A stretch of DNA of 64,000 bases from Desulfonatronum thiosulfatophilum (GCF_900104215.1 NZ_FMXO01000002.1:1-64000), one strand, 5' to 3'; shown: positions 37,915 through 48,966, counted from the first letter of the stretch. Notes: generated by a model from the sequence alone, not told the origin. Made by a program: numbers and translations.

Positions 37915-38643
37915 ATGGCCGAATCGTTCAGCAGGCGGTACGTCCGTCACTTCACCACCCTCACCGAGCAGGACCAGCAGCGCCTGCATTCCAGCAAAAT
38001 CTGCCAGCTGGGGCTGGGCGGCCTGGGTGGGACGCTGCTGGAAATGCTGGCCAGGATGGGTTTCGGCCGCAGGGGCGAGGGATGGATCAGGACGGCGGAC
38101 GGCGATGTTTTCGAGGACAGCAACCTGAACCGCCAGTTGTTCTGCCTCGAATCCAACATCGGCCGTCCCAAGGCCGAAGGTGCGATGACCCGAATTGAGG
38201 CCGTGAACTCGGATATCGATCTGACTGCCCGGCAGACCGTCGTCATGCCTGATGAAATGCCGGGGTTCATCCAGGGAGCGGATATCGTCCTGGATGCCCT
38301 GGGCGATCTCCCGAGCAAGCTCGCCTTGCGCCGAGCCGCCGCCGCCGCGGGACTGCCGGTGGTCAGCGCCGGGGTGGCCGGATGGACGGGATTCATCACG
38401 ACCCATCTCCCCAACGACATGTATTCCGATATTTTCCAGGGCGTTCTCGCCCAGGGCGAAGGCGCGGAAGTGTCCCTGGGAACTCTAGCCCCGTGCGTCT
38501 GGCTGATCGCCGCCCTGCAATGCCGCGAGGCCGTTGCCCTGGCCTGCGGCCATCCGCCGCTGTTCCACGGCAGCCTGCACATCGTGGATCTGACCGATGC
38601 CGGCTGGGAACGGATAATGCTCATGCCAGAATCTGCTGAGTAG
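37915..38643 (+). CDS. E1-like ThiF/MoeB/HesA-family adenylyltransferase
   Basis: The 242-residue protein has SRRYVRHFTTLTEQDQQ, the nucleotide-binding QLGLGGLGGTLLEMLARMG, EDSNLNRQLFC and a DALGDLPSKLALRRAA segment, as in ThiF/MoeB enzymes that adenylate the C-terminal Gly of MoaD/ThiS. I see no paired CxxC zinc motifs. AGGAGGATGAGG precedes the ATG. Its last codons, GCT GAG TAG, coincide with the end motif of the palindromic element family, so the element may supply the stop codon. Confidence 0.88.
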   Translation: MAESFSRRYVRHFTTLTEQDQQRLHSSKICQLGLGGLGGTLLEMLARMGFGRRGEGWIRTADGDVFEDSNLNRQLFCLESNIGRPKAEGAMTRIEAVNSDIDLTARQTVVMPDEMPGFIQGADIVLDALGDLPSKLALRRAAAAAGLPVVSAGVAGWTGFITTHLPNDMYSDIFQGVLAQGEGAEVSLGTLAPCVWLIAALQCREAVALACGHPPLFHGSLHIVDLTDAGWERIMLMPESAE

Positions 38644-38745
38644 TTTTTTTTCAGCAGTCCGCAAAATTCTGATTCAAAGACAGGGACGTGGTCCGGTTTG
38701 TCTGGACTTTGCCCGGTCTCTGCCGGACCGAGCCCGAATCCATTT
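38635..38745 (+). repeat. Palindromic intergenic element, copy 5 (degenerate partial)
   Basis: GCTGAGTAGTT at 38635 is the right-end motif. After a T-run, TTCAGC and then GGTCCGGTTTGTCTGGACTT with CGGTCTCTGCCGGACCGAGCC resemble the left half of the element. Similarity fades by about 38745. It lies between the E1-like gene and glgE, about 190 bp before glgE. Confidence 0.5.
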
Positions 38746-38935
38746 TTGGGCCATTTCCAGACACGCAACCATTAACGACTACCCCCTGCCACAACGCTCA
38801 GCGAATTGCCCCATCCCATGCACGCAAAGCCCGATGGTACGATTCCAGCAAGAGACTGCCTTGGAGTAAAAACCGAGACAGCCATTCGCATTGACGGACG
38901 TCATCTTGACGTCAAAACTGAATCCAGGAGGAAAC

Positions 38936-40939
<2,004 letters not shown>

Positions 40940-41377
40940 AGCGAGCCCTGTCCGCAACCCAAACAGAAGGCATTTGAACCGCCCGCTTCGCTCAAGTAGC
41001 GGAGGACGCCAAGAAGAATTTTTGCCTTCCGCTGGAAAGATGCGGAAGGCAAAAGGCTTCACGCCTGACGGCGAAGAGACATCACACCGACAGGGGTGAG
41101 GCATTCTTTTAAAAAGCAGCTCATTCCCTACTTTTTAAAATGTTTTCCTTGGCGTCCTCCGCGCCTTGAGCGAAGCGGGCGGTTATCTCATGCTCGTCAC
41201 CAAGCTTCAGACAAACTCCTGCATCAGGCCTTAAATTTTCAAGTCCTTGGCGTCTTTGCGGTTCAAACTTGTTTTTTGTGACAGGATCGAGGGAATAAAG
41301 TCACTAATCCCTCCATGAACACGGCGCTCCGGATGAAGTCGGAGCGCCGTGCATCTACCGCCTGAAAGGCACCCCCC
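40940..41377. repeat. Intergenic region built of CTTGGCGTCC-type repeats
   Basis: Between convergent glgE and the kamA-like gene, 40976-41020 reads GAACCGCCCGCTTCGCTCAA and then CGGAGGACGCCAAG. 41148-41183 is its near inverse (CTTGGCGTCCTCCGCGCCTT, GAGCGAAGCGGGCGGTT). A related unit is at 41238-41268. Between them a TTTTGCCTTCCGC/GCGGAAGGCAAAA hairpin (41022-41053) may terminate glgE. No gene is supported. Confidence 0.65.
41321..41350. terminator. Strong hairpin between glgE and kamA-like gene
   Basis: ACGGCGCTCCG and CGGAGCGCCGT make an 11-bp stem with an 8-nt loop, 28 bp after the minus-strand stop. No T-run follows on either strand, so it is only a possible terminator. Confidence 0.4.
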
Positions 41378-42502
41378 TCACTCCGCAAGCCAGCCGTCGC
41401 TCAGGCTGACCACTTCCATGATTTCCTGATAATCATCAAACCAGTATGCTTCCGGATTCTTTCTGCAGATGACGACCTCCCCGCTCTGCTCCGGAATCGC
41501 CGCCCGGTGATAGCGAAAAATGATCTGATCACTGGTGGAGGCCAGGACCTCGATCTTGCCCGTGGCATGGGACATGGTCAGCTTGGCGCGCTTGCCCAGT
41601 CCTGAACACATGTTCCTGGCTTCCTGATAAATCTGGTGCGCTTCCTCCACGGGCACGGCAAAGGGCAGGTTGCCCACCGTGGGGCGACAGAGAAAAACGT
41701 AGTACGGCGGCACGCCGATGTAGGAGAGCTTGTTGAAGAGTTCCCCCAGCACCTCGGGTTTGTCGTTGACCCCGCGCAGCATGGGCGTCTGATTGCAAAG
41801 CACGGCCCCAGCGCGCAGCAGCTTGTCACAGGCTTCGATGCTCTGGCTGGTGATCTCCCTGGGGTGGTTGAAATGCAGCATGAAGTACATCCTGCGATCC
41901 GGCAGGCTGTACTGCCGTACAAGCCGGATCAACTCGGGATCGTTGAGCACCCGGAACGGATTGTAGGCCATGAGCTTTGTTCCGATCCGGATAATGCGCA
42001 CATGATCAATCGCCCGCAGTCCCGCGACGATGCGTTCCAGGCGGTCCGTGGGCAGCATCAACCCGTCTCCGCCGGTGATCAAAACATTATTGATTTCCTT
42101 GTGATCGCGCACATACGCAAAGGCCGAGTCATAGTCCGTCAGAAAATTCCGCTGTTCCGGATGAATGAACAGTCGTTTGCGAAAACAGAAACGGCAGTAG
42201 CCGCCGCAGGCTTCACTGGCCAGGAAGACCGCCGTGCTCTCGTATTTGTGCTGCACTCCCTGCATCACCGAATATTTGGCTTCATTCGAAGGATCCAAGT
42301 GCCCCCACTGCTCGAGTTCCTCGGAGCAGGGCACGATGACTCTGCGGATCGGATCATCCGGATCGTCCCAGTCGATCAAGGAAAGATAGTATTCATTGGA
42401 AAGAAAATCGAACTTTTCCATGACCGGTCGCAGTCGCTCCCGGTCAGCCTGGGGCATCTGGCTGATTCCATTAAGATTGGTGATGTTTTCAGGATAGGCC
42501 AT
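41378..42502 (-). CDS. KamA-family radical SAM aminomutase-like protein
   Basis: The 374-residue protein has the lysine-2,3-aminomutase cluster motif CGGYCRFCFRKR, ITGGDGLMLPTDRLE, RIGTKLMAYNPFR, FMLHFNHPREIT and QTPMLRGVND. KamA-type enzymes use an iron-sulfur cluster, SAM and PLP. The substrate here could be lysine or another amino acid and cannot be fixed. CAGGAG lies 7 nt before the chosen ATG; an in-frame start at 42613 is less likely. It is monocistronic by position. Confidence 0.87.
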   Translation of the reverse strand: MAYPENITNLNGISQMPQADRERLRPVMEKFDFLSNEYYLSLIDWDDPDDPIRRVIVPCSEELEQWGHLDPSNEAKYSVMQGVQHKYESTAVFLASEACGGYCRFCFRKRLFIHPEQRNFLTDYDSAFAYVRDHKEINNVLITGGDGLMLPTDRLERIVAGLRAIDHVRIIRIGTKLMAYNPFRVLNDPELIRLVRQYSLPDRRMYFMLHFNHPREITSQSIEACDKLLRAGAVLCNQTPMLRGVNDKPEVLGELFNKLSYIGVPPYYVFLCRPTVGNLPFAVPVEEAHQIYQEARNMCSGLGKRAKLTMSHATGKIEVLASTSDQIIFRYHRAAIPEQSGEVVICRKNPEAYWFDDYQEIMEVVSLSDGWLAE

Positions 42503-42784
42503 TGATTCTCCTGGATGAAGGTTATCAGTTATGGGACTTTCCCATATCTCATAATCAATCCTTAAAGAACATTCAAACCAAAGCAAAAAACTTTCCGCAA
42601 AAAACTTACCCACCTCATGACTACATAAAAAAACACAAAATATGGCACAACTTACACAATTGACAGAAACTCATATCAAGGATTAGGATTGTTTTTCGAT
42701 TTGCTGTCGAGGAGTTGACTGTCAAAGTCTTCTCGGCATTGCCGCTGATAATCCTTTTAACTTGCAAAATTTGGAGAAGACCGC

Positions 42785-43540
42785 ATGAATCTCTGCAAGC
42801 GAATCCTGTTCGGCACGCTCCTGGGCTGTGTCGCCATGTTTTCAGCGATGACCGCTCTGGCTCAATCCGGAACGTTAGAATTTTTCGCCAATGGAGAGGA
42901 GCTGGCCACGGAGGGTTTCATCGAGCCCAAGCTGACCAAGGACGGCTGGACCCTGACGTTCAGTCATATTTTTGTAACTCTTTCGGATATCACCGCCTAC
43001 CAAACTGATCCGCCGTATAATGCCTACGAAGGAGGCGAAATCAGCGCAACAACGACCGTTTCTCTAAAGGGCGTCCATACCCTGGACCTGGTCATGGGAG
43101 CCGATGAGAACTCCCTGGTACGCATCGGCGAAGTCCAGGCCCCCGCCGGCCACTACAACGCCGTCTCCTGGAGGATGACCAACGCCGAGTCGGGCATGCT
43201 GGCCGGTTATTCCATGGTTCTCACAGGGAAAGCGGAGAAGGACGGCCAGAGCGTCAATTTCCAGCTTTACTCCAATGAAGAGCGGACCTACCGCTGCGGC
43301 GAATATGTCGGCGACGAGCGCAAGGGCTTTCTTGAAGAGGGTGGCACTGCGGACCTGGAATTGACGTTTCACCTGGATCACATCTTCGGCCGGGCCGACA
43401 AGCCCGCTGACGATGAAATGAACGTTGAGGCTCTCGGTTTCGCGCCTTTTGCCGACGGTTCGAAAAAATATGCCATCCAGCTCCGGAGACTGCACATCGG
43501 GCATGCCGGGGAAGGCCACTGTGCCGTGGAGTGGCATTAA
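42785..43540 (+). CDS. Periplasmic protein of the nickel/cobalt transporter operon
   Basis: The 251-residue precursor has a signal peptide (LLGCVAMFSAMTALAQSG). The mature part contains FSHIFVTLSDITAYQ, VMGADENSLVRIGEVQAPAGHY and FHLDHIFGRADKPADDEMN. It ends in a metal-ligand-rich tail (HIGHAGEGHCAVEWH). I do not recognise a named family. GGAG precedes the ATG. It is the first gene before nikL-like, cbiM and cbiQ, so a periplasmic role in metal capture or sensing is a reasonable inference. Confidence 0.75.
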   Translation: MNLCKRILFGTLLGCVAMFSAMTALAQSGTLEFFANGEELATEGFIEPKLTKDGWTLTFSHIFVTLSDITAYQTDPPYNAYEGGEISATTTVSLKGVHTLDLVMGADENSLVRIGEVQAPAGHYNAVSWRMTNAESGMLAGYSMVLTGKAEKDGQSVNFQLYSNEERTYRCGEYVGDERKGFLEEGGTADLELTFHLDHIFGRADKPADDEMNVEALGFAPFADGSKKYAIQLRRLHIGHAGEGHCAVEWH

Positions 43541-43604
43541 TTGACTCAATGAAGTCGAGAGAGGGAAAGGACACATTCCCTCTCTTGCCCCCGAATACCG
43601 TCCA

Positions 43605-44099
43605 ATGCGATCATTCCGAACGTCGACTCTTACGCTCCTGGCTGTAATCCTGTTTATCGGGCAATGCCCCAATCTGCTCCACGGCCATGGTGCGCTCATG
43701 AAGTTTACACCTGCGCCGGGCATTGTCGTTCACGCCAAGTACGACAACGGCCAACCCATGTCCGAAGCGCAGATCACGGTCTATGCGCCTGACAATCCGG
43801 CCCGGCCGTGGCTGGTGGGGCAGGCTGATCCGGAGGGACGATTCGCTTTTGTTCCGGATCCGGCCATCCCCGGAACCTGGGCTGTTCAGGCCAGACAGGC
43901 GGGGCACGGCGCGATAATCCACATCTCTACGGATGAGACCCGGAGCGACATTCCTGACCCCATGGTGAACACCACAACACCGCAGTTTAATCAGACCTCA
44001 CAGGGAATTACGCCCATCCAAAAGGGACTTATGGCAGGAGCCATCGTCTGGGGATGTGTCGGTACAGCCCTGTTCTTTTCATGCCGGAGGCGTACCTGA
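43605..44099 (+). CDS. NikL-like accessory protein of ECF nickel transporter
   Basis: The 164-residue protein has an N-terminal signal (LTLLAVILFIGQCPNLLHGHG), a periplasmic beta-rich domain (GIVVHAKYDNGQPMSEAQIT, DPEGRFAFVPD, HISTDETRSD) and one C-terminal membrane helix (LMAGAIVWGCVGTALFF). This layout matches the NikL/CbiL-type auxiliary components of nickel/cobalt ECF importers. Its stop overlaps the cbiM start (ATGA-type, TGATG), supporting a shared function. Confidence 0.8.
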   Translation: MRSFRTSTLTLLAVILFIGQCPNLLHGHGALMKFTPAPGIVVHAKYDNGQPMSEAQITVYAPDNPARPWLVGQADPEGRFAFVPDPAIPGTWAVQARQAGHGAIIHISTDETRSDIPDPMVNTTTPQFNQTSQGITPIQKGLMAGAIVWGCVGTALFFSCRRRT

Positions 44100-44743
44100 T
44101 GCATATTCCCGACGGAATTCTCCCCCTGCCCGTCACTCTGGGGGGGTATGCCGTTTCCGTTTCCATAGCCTGGCTCTGTATCCGCAAGATCAAACAACGG
44201 GAGGATCCGCGCGAGGACATTCCCAAGGCCGCCCTGCTCACCGCGGCCTTCTTCGTCGCTTCGCTGATCCACATCCCCATCCCGCCGGCCAGCGTACACC
44301 TGGTGCTCAACGGGCTGCTGGGTGCACTGCTTGGGCCCTTTGCGTTTCCGGCAATCCTCATCGGCCTCTTCTTCCAGGCCGTGATGTTCGGCCACGGCGG
44401 CCTGACCACCCTGGGCGTCAACGGCATCATCCTCGGTCTGCCGGCACTGGCCGCCTACGCCATTTTCCATCTGCGCAAAGGCCATTCCCGGACCGCCGGC
44501 CCCCGCAAGACCGCCGTATTCGGATTCTTGGCCGCATTCACGGCCATCTGCCTGTCCGTGCTCATCTTTTCCATGATCCTCTTCACGAACATGCCGGCGC
44601 ACCTCAGTGCGGAGGCCGAACGTACGGCCATCACGGCCCTGGTTCTGGCGCACATCCCGCTGGCGCTGCTCGAGGGCACGCTGACCGCCCTGCTGGCTGT
44701 TTTCCTGCTCCGGGCCAGCCCCGCAATTCTGGAGGGCGTATGA
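44099..44743 (+). CDS. cbiM: Nickel/cobalt-binding S component CbiM
   Basis: The 214-residue membrane protein starts MHIPDGILPLPV, where Met1-His2 and the N-terminal loop form the metal site of CbiM/NikM. It contains LVLNGLLGALLGPFAFPAI and FQAVMFGHGGLTTLGVN, and about six hydrophobic segments. It captures Ni2+ or Co2+ for import. The start overlaps the previous stop, and its own stop overlaps the cbiQ start. Nickel versus cobalt cannot be decided from sequence alone. Confidence 0.93.
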   Translation: MHIPDGILPLPVTLGGYAVSVSIAWLCIRKIKQREDPREDIPKAALLTAAFFVASLIHIPIPPASVHLVLNGLLGALLGPFAFPAILIGLFFQAVMFGHGGLTTLGVNGIILGLPALAAYAIFHLRKGHSRTAGPRKTAVFGFLAAFTAICLSVLIFSMILFTNMPAHLSAEAERTAITALVLAHIPLALLEGTLTALLAVFLLRASPAILEGV

Positions 44744-45501
44744 ACGCTCAGGCCATGTCCGGCACGGCCCACCACTCCTTTCTTCATCGCTGGGACCCCA
44801 GGCTGAAGCTCGTGGCCTTGCTCCTGCTGGCCTTTACCTTTTCCTTTATCGACAATCTTCGCGTTCTGCCGGCAATGGTCGGCATCACCTTGGCAATCGT
44901 TCTCCTGTCCGGATATCCGCTCCGCCTGCTTCTGCGGCGTCTGCGCTATCCTTCCCTGATCGTTCTCTTCCTTGTCCTGCTCCTGCCGTTCATCAGCGGT
45001 TACACTGCGCTGCTGGAATGGCGCGGCCTGCGTGTGACCACGGAAGGGTTGCAGGCCGCGCTGCTCGTGACCACGCGGTTCTTCTGCATCCTCTCGCTGG
45101 CCGTTGTTTTTCTGGGCACCACTCCCCTCCTGGTGAACATCAAGGCCATCCAGGCCATGGGCCTGCCGTACATCATGGCGGACATGGCCCTCCTGGTGGT
45201 GCGCTACATTGAGGTGCTGTCGGCGGATCTGCGCCGGATGCGGATCTCCATGCGCCTTCGCGGCCATGCGGAGCAATCCTTCTCCTGGAAGAATCTGCGC
45301 ACCATGGCCTGGTTGACCGGAAGCCTGATCCTGCGCAGTTATGAACGCTCCCAGAGCGTCTATAAAGCCATGCGGCTGCGCGGCTATGGACACGTCGATG
45401 CCCGGCCCGACGAATTCAAAGCCACCCGCACGGACATCGCCTGCCTGTGCGCCGTATCCGCGGCGGTCCTGATGCTGGTCTTGCTGGAATTCCGGCTTTA
45501 G
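44740..45501 (+). CDS. cbiQ: ECF transporter transmembrane component CbiQ
   Basis: The 253-residue membrane protein is the T component coupling CbiM to the ATPase. It starts near HRWDPRLKLVALLLLAF. It has several membrane helices and the two Ala-Arg-Gly-type coupling motifs (MRLRGHAEQS near 175 and MRLRGYGHVD near 213). The ATPase normally encoded next, cbiO, is instead found at 62813, on the far side of the restriction-modification island. Confidence 0.93.
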   Translation: MNAQAMSGTAHHSFLHRWDPRLKLVALLLLAFTFSFIDNLRVLPAMVGITLAIVLLSGYPLRLLLRRLRYPSLIVLFLVLLLPFISGYTALLEWRGLRVTTEGLQAALLVTTRFFCILSLAVVFLGTTPLLVNIKAIQAMGLPYIMADMALLVVRYIEVLSADLRRMRISMRLRGHAEQSFSWKNLRTMAWLTGSLILRSYERSQSVYKAMRLRGYGHVDARPDEFKATRTDIACLCAVSAAVLMLVLLEFRL

Positions 45502-45513
45502 CGGCCGAGTTCT

Positions 45514-45855
45514 TTATCTTTGACGCGACTGCTGCAGCGCAAAGTCATGCACTATTTTCTTTAACTCGATTTCATGGGCCTCATACTCACCCAGATGGGC
45601 ACGCATCAGGCTTTTCCAGAGCTTTCCATGGTTTGGAATAAAGAAGTGGAGCAGCTCGTGGACGATGACGTAGTCCCACAATTCCTGCCTGAGTCCGAGC
45701 AGATCCGTGCTGAAGTTGAGGTATCCGTTGGTGGAGCAGGAGGCCCATTTATTCCGCATCGGGCGCACGCCAAGCCAGACCACGTCAACGCCCAGTTTTT
45801 CCGACCAGTGATGGACTCGATCTTTAAACGCGCGCTTTCGATCCGGTTCTGTCAT
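45514..45855 (-). CDS. YgjP-like M48-type metallopeptidase
   Basis: The 113-residue protein has MRNKWASCSTNGYLNFS, then YVIVHELLHFFIPNHGKLW with an HExxH zinc site and a downstream His, as in YgjP/DUF45 metallopeptidases. It is about half the length of YgjP and lacks the N-terminal part. Genes of this family often sit beside hsdR in type I restriction loci. Here it follows hsdR after 160 bp on the same strand and ends 12 bp from cbiQ. Confidence 0.83.
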   Translation of the reverse strand: MTEPDRKRAFKDRVHHWSEKLGVDVVWLGVRPMRNKWASCSTNGYLNFSTDLLGLRQELWDYVIVHELLHFFIPNHGKLWKSLMRAHLGEYEAHEIELKKIVHDFALQQSRQR

Positions 45856-46014
45856 CACATAACCTGAGTGTAGAAAAGTCCTTATCCGGCAGTTCGGTCA
45901 AAAACCCCCAGTGCAAGAAGCAATAAAAGCTCAAGCTCGATGCATATCTTTTCATACAGTAAGAGTTTGAACTTTTGCGTCGATGCAGCAAATGGGAGTT
46001 TATCAGGGGGCTGG

Positions 46015-48966
46015 TCAGATCCTGTCCGCCTTTTCCAGCAGTGTGAAAAGCTGATCCACCAGGGCCGTCACCCGCTCCAGGTCGTCACTGTTGGCGTAAA
46101 CGGCGAAGGTCACTTTCTTGCGCAGCTCACGCAGCGCGTTTTCGCTCTTTCTCCAGTTGGGAAATTCCACAAAGGCATGCTTGACCTTGCGGCTCACCTC
46201 TTCCGCGTTGGTGATTCCCGCATCCAGGAGCGTTCGATAGACAAAGTAGGTCAGCCCATCAAAACCCTTCTCCGCCTGCTCCCTTTTGCGCGCCTCATTC
46301 GCTTCCACTTCCCGCAATAACGTATCCAGCGCATCAGCCGTGCTGGTCTGACGATCCTCGAAACTCTCCTGTACAGCCTGGGCCCGCTGGGCCATGGCGA
46401 TGAGATACGGGTCGTCGCTTTCCTCCTCGGCCTTTTTTTCAATGCTCTTGACCAGGTTGATGATCTTGTTCCCGTCCCCGCCTTTGTTCTCGGCAATATA
46501 TCGTGCGGTATTCTCATTGATTTCGATGACATCGATCACGGGCTGAATGTAGCCGGTCCCGACATGCTTCTGGACCAGCTCACGAGTCTTTTTCTGAAAA
46601 TCGCGATCAACCTGGATCCGCCTGGTGTAGGCCTTTCTCACGACGTTGTAGATCGCCGCGAGCGTTCCGTAATCTTCAATGAAGGGCCGCAGGAAGGCAT
46701 CCGGGGAGATGATCTCGTAGAGCATCTCGATCTCTTTGAATTCTTTGAAAAACGCCTTGCGACGTTGCGGGTCGCGAAAATGCTCGATCAGGGCATCGAC
46801 ATCCTTGTCGTCAAAGTTCCGCTCGATCAGCGCCAGGTATTCCGGCGCCTGCTGCTCCATCTTGTTCTTGAACAGCACTTTGAGCAGCTTCAGATCCTTG
46901 ATGATGGCGTTGATCTCTTCGCTGTCAAAGGCCAGGGCCTTCTCCAGCTTCTCAAAGATGCCGACGAAATCGAGCACAAAGCCGTGCGGCTTGACCATCT
47001 CGGCCTGCTCGTTCTCAAAAGGCCGGTTCACCCGGGCGATGGCCTGCAGCAAGGTGTGGTCGCGCATGGGCTTGTCGAGATACAGAGCGTAGAGCACGGG
47101 CGCGTCGAAACCGGTGAGCAGCTTCTCGGTAACGATCAGGATCTTCGGCTGCTGGTCGAGCTTGCCGAAGCTCTTGCGGATCTGCCGCTCCCGCTTCGGG
47201 TCGAGGTGGAACTCCTTGAGCAGCGCGGAGTCGTTGTTGTTGCCGGTGTAGACCACCTCGGAATATTCGGCCGGCAAAAACTGATCCAGCGCATGCTTAT
47301 ACAGGGCGCAGGCCTCGCGATCGACGCCCACCAGAAAGGCCTTGTACCCCAACGGCTCGACATTCTCGCGGTAGTGCCGTGCGACAAATTGCGCCACCTT
47401 CTGGATGCGGTCCGTGCCCTTGAGAAAATTCTTCAGGTTCACCGCCCGTTCCAGGATCTTGTTCAGCTCCGCGATATCCGCCACACCCTCGGCTTCGGCC
47501 AGGGAGAGAAATTCCTTATCCAGGGTTTCGTGCGGCACGAGCAGCTCGCTTTCGGCCAGGCTGTAGTAGAGCGGCAACGTGGTGCCGTCGCCGATGCTGT
47601 CGGCAATGGAATACTTGTGGAGATAGCCCTTGTCGTCCTCGCAGCCGAAGGTTTTGAAGGTGCCGCGCCCGTAGGCGGTCTTGTCCACCGGCGTGCCGGT
47701 AAAGCCGATATAGCTGGCATTCGGCAACCCAGCCATGAGGAAGTTGCCCAAATCGCCGCCCGTGGTGCGGTGCGCTTCATCGATCAGCACGTAGATATTC
47801 GATCGGGTGTTGATATTCGCCGGCATGTCGCGGAACTTGTGGATCATCGTGACGATAATGCCCCGGTAGTCGTCGCGCAACAGCTTGTTCAGCCGCGTGA
47901 TACTGCCGGCATGTTCCAGATTGCCCAGCCCCAGCGCGGCCAGATTCTTGAGCATCTGGTCTTCCAGCTCGTTGCGGTCGATCATCAGCAGCACCGTCGG
48001 CTTGTCCGCCTCGGGTGCGCGAAAGAGCCGCTCCGCCGCCTTGATCATGGTGAAGGTCTTGCCGCTGCCCTGGGTGTGCCAGACCAGCCCGCGGGAGCGC
48101 CTTGAATCGAGTGCCCGGCTGACGGTCGCCTCCACCGCGCCGGTCTGGTGCTGGCGCAAGATGTATTTGTTCAGCTCCTCGTCCTTCTCGGCAAAGACGA
48201 TGTAGTCCTTCAGGAAGGCGAGCACTTGCCCAATGGCGCAGAAGCTCATCACCTTGGACTCCAGCTTGCCGACCTCCTCATCCTTCCAGTTGAAGATGTT
48301 TCGGCGCACCGTGTTCCAGGTGACCCCGTAGGAAAAGCCGATGGCGTCGGTGGCGGTAAAGAGCTGTTGGGATACGAACAGCTCGGGCGTCTCGCGGTGA
48401 TACCGGCGGATCTGGTCCACTCCCAGGGCAATCGCCTCATCCTTGCCGGCGTTCTTGCACTCGATCACCAGCACCGGGATGCCGTTGATCAGAAAGACCA
48501 CATCCTCCCGCGTGCCGTAGTGGCCGTTGTGAAAGGCCCACTCCTCGGTGACTTCGTAAACATTCCGGCGAGCCTTCGGTTGCCTCTCCGGATCATCATA
48601 ATCGATCAGGATCAGATCACGCTCGCGCCTCTCCTCATGATCAAAAAACTTGCCTCGGTTGCGCAGATGCTCGACGAATTCCCGATTGCCGAAGATGTTG
48701 GCGTGAAGGTGGCGAAACTGCCCGAGCAACGCGCCCGCGGCCTCGGCATAGCGCGGGTTGAACTCCCGCACCTTGGCGTCGAGCAGGTCGTCGAAGAAGA
48801 GCGAGCGGTTCTTGGCGCGATCGGCTGTCGGCACGACAGGATCAAACCCACGCCGCCGCTCGGCCTCCTCGCGGGACACGAATGTCCAGCCGATGGCCTC
48901 GGCGTAGGCGAGGATGCGGGCTTGGACGGTTTTATGTTCGCCGGGTTTGGGCATTTTATTGGTCAC
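46015..48966 (-). CDS. hsdR: Type I restriction enzyme R subunit
   Basis: The 983-residue motor/nuclease subunit has an N-terminal PD-(D/E)xK domain (GIPVLVIECKNAGKD). SF2 helicase motifs follow: WHTQGSGKTFTM (Walker A, ~300), LIDEAHRTTGG (DEAH), GFTGTPVD, and ARVNRPFE (motif VI). A long C-terminal helical region with KKTRELVQKHVG closes it. It cuts DNA lacking host methylation, with HsdM and HsdS at 54938-61176. Translation starts at GTG overlapping the stop of the upstream rhuM gene (GTGA). Partial copies of its N-terminal coding region are found at 50093-50150 and 52079-52405. Confidence 0.95.
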   Translation of the reverse strand: MTNKMPKPGEHKTVQARILAYAEAIGWTFVSREEAERRRGFDPVVPTADRAKNRSLFFDDLLDAKVREFNPRYAEAAGALLGQFRHLHANIFGNREFVEHLRNRGKFFDHEERRERDLILIDYDDPERQPKARRNVYEVTEEWAFHNGHYGTREDVVFLINGIPVLVIECKNAGKDEAIALGVDQIRRYHRETPELFVSQQLFTATDAIGFSYGVTWNTVRRNIFNWKDEEVGKLESKVMSFCAIGQVLAFLKDYIVFAEKDEELNKYILRQHQTGAVEATVSRALDSRRSRGLVWHTQGSGKTFTMIKAAERLFRAPEADKPTVLLMIDRNELEDQMLKNLAALGLGNLEHAGSITRLNKLLRDDYRGIIVTMIHKFRDMPANINTRSNIYVLIDEAHRTTGGDLGNFLMAGLPNASYIGFTGTPVDKTAYGRGTFKTFGCEDDKGYLHKYSIADSIGDGTTLPLYYSLAESELLVPHETLDKEFLSLAEAEGVADIAELNKILERAVNLKNFLKGTDRIQKVAQFVARHYRENVEPLGYKAFLVGVDREACALYKHALDQFLPAEYSEVVYTGNNNDSALLKEFHLDPKRERQIRKSFGKLDQQPKILIVTEKLLTGFDAPVLYALYLDKPMRDHTLLQAIARVNRPFENEQAEMVKPHGFVLDFVGIFEKLEKALAFDSEEINAIIKDLKLLKVLFKNKMEQQAPEYLALIERNFDDKDVDALIEHFRDPQRRKAFFKEFKEIEMLYEIISPDAFLRPFIEDYGTLAAIYNVVRKAYTRRIQVDRDFQKKTRELVQKHVGTGYIQPVIDVIEINENTARYIAENKGGDGNKIINLVKSIEKKAEEESDDPYLIAMAQRAQAVQESFEDRQTSTADALDTLLREVEANEARKREQAEKGFDGLTYFVYRTLLDAGITNAEEVSRKVKHAFVEFPNWRKSENALRELRKKVTFAVYANSDDLERVTALVDQLFTLLEKADRI

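Noticed and set aside
42503-42784. Possible cobalamin or nickel riboswitch or NikR operator before the transporter operon
   Set aside because: I found neither a B12-box-like sequence nor a NikR-type GTATGA...TCATAC palindrome in this 282-bp region.
46564-48105. Open frame opposite hsdR
   Set aside because: Antisense shadow of the helicase domain, with Leu/Gln/Val-rich artefact composition.
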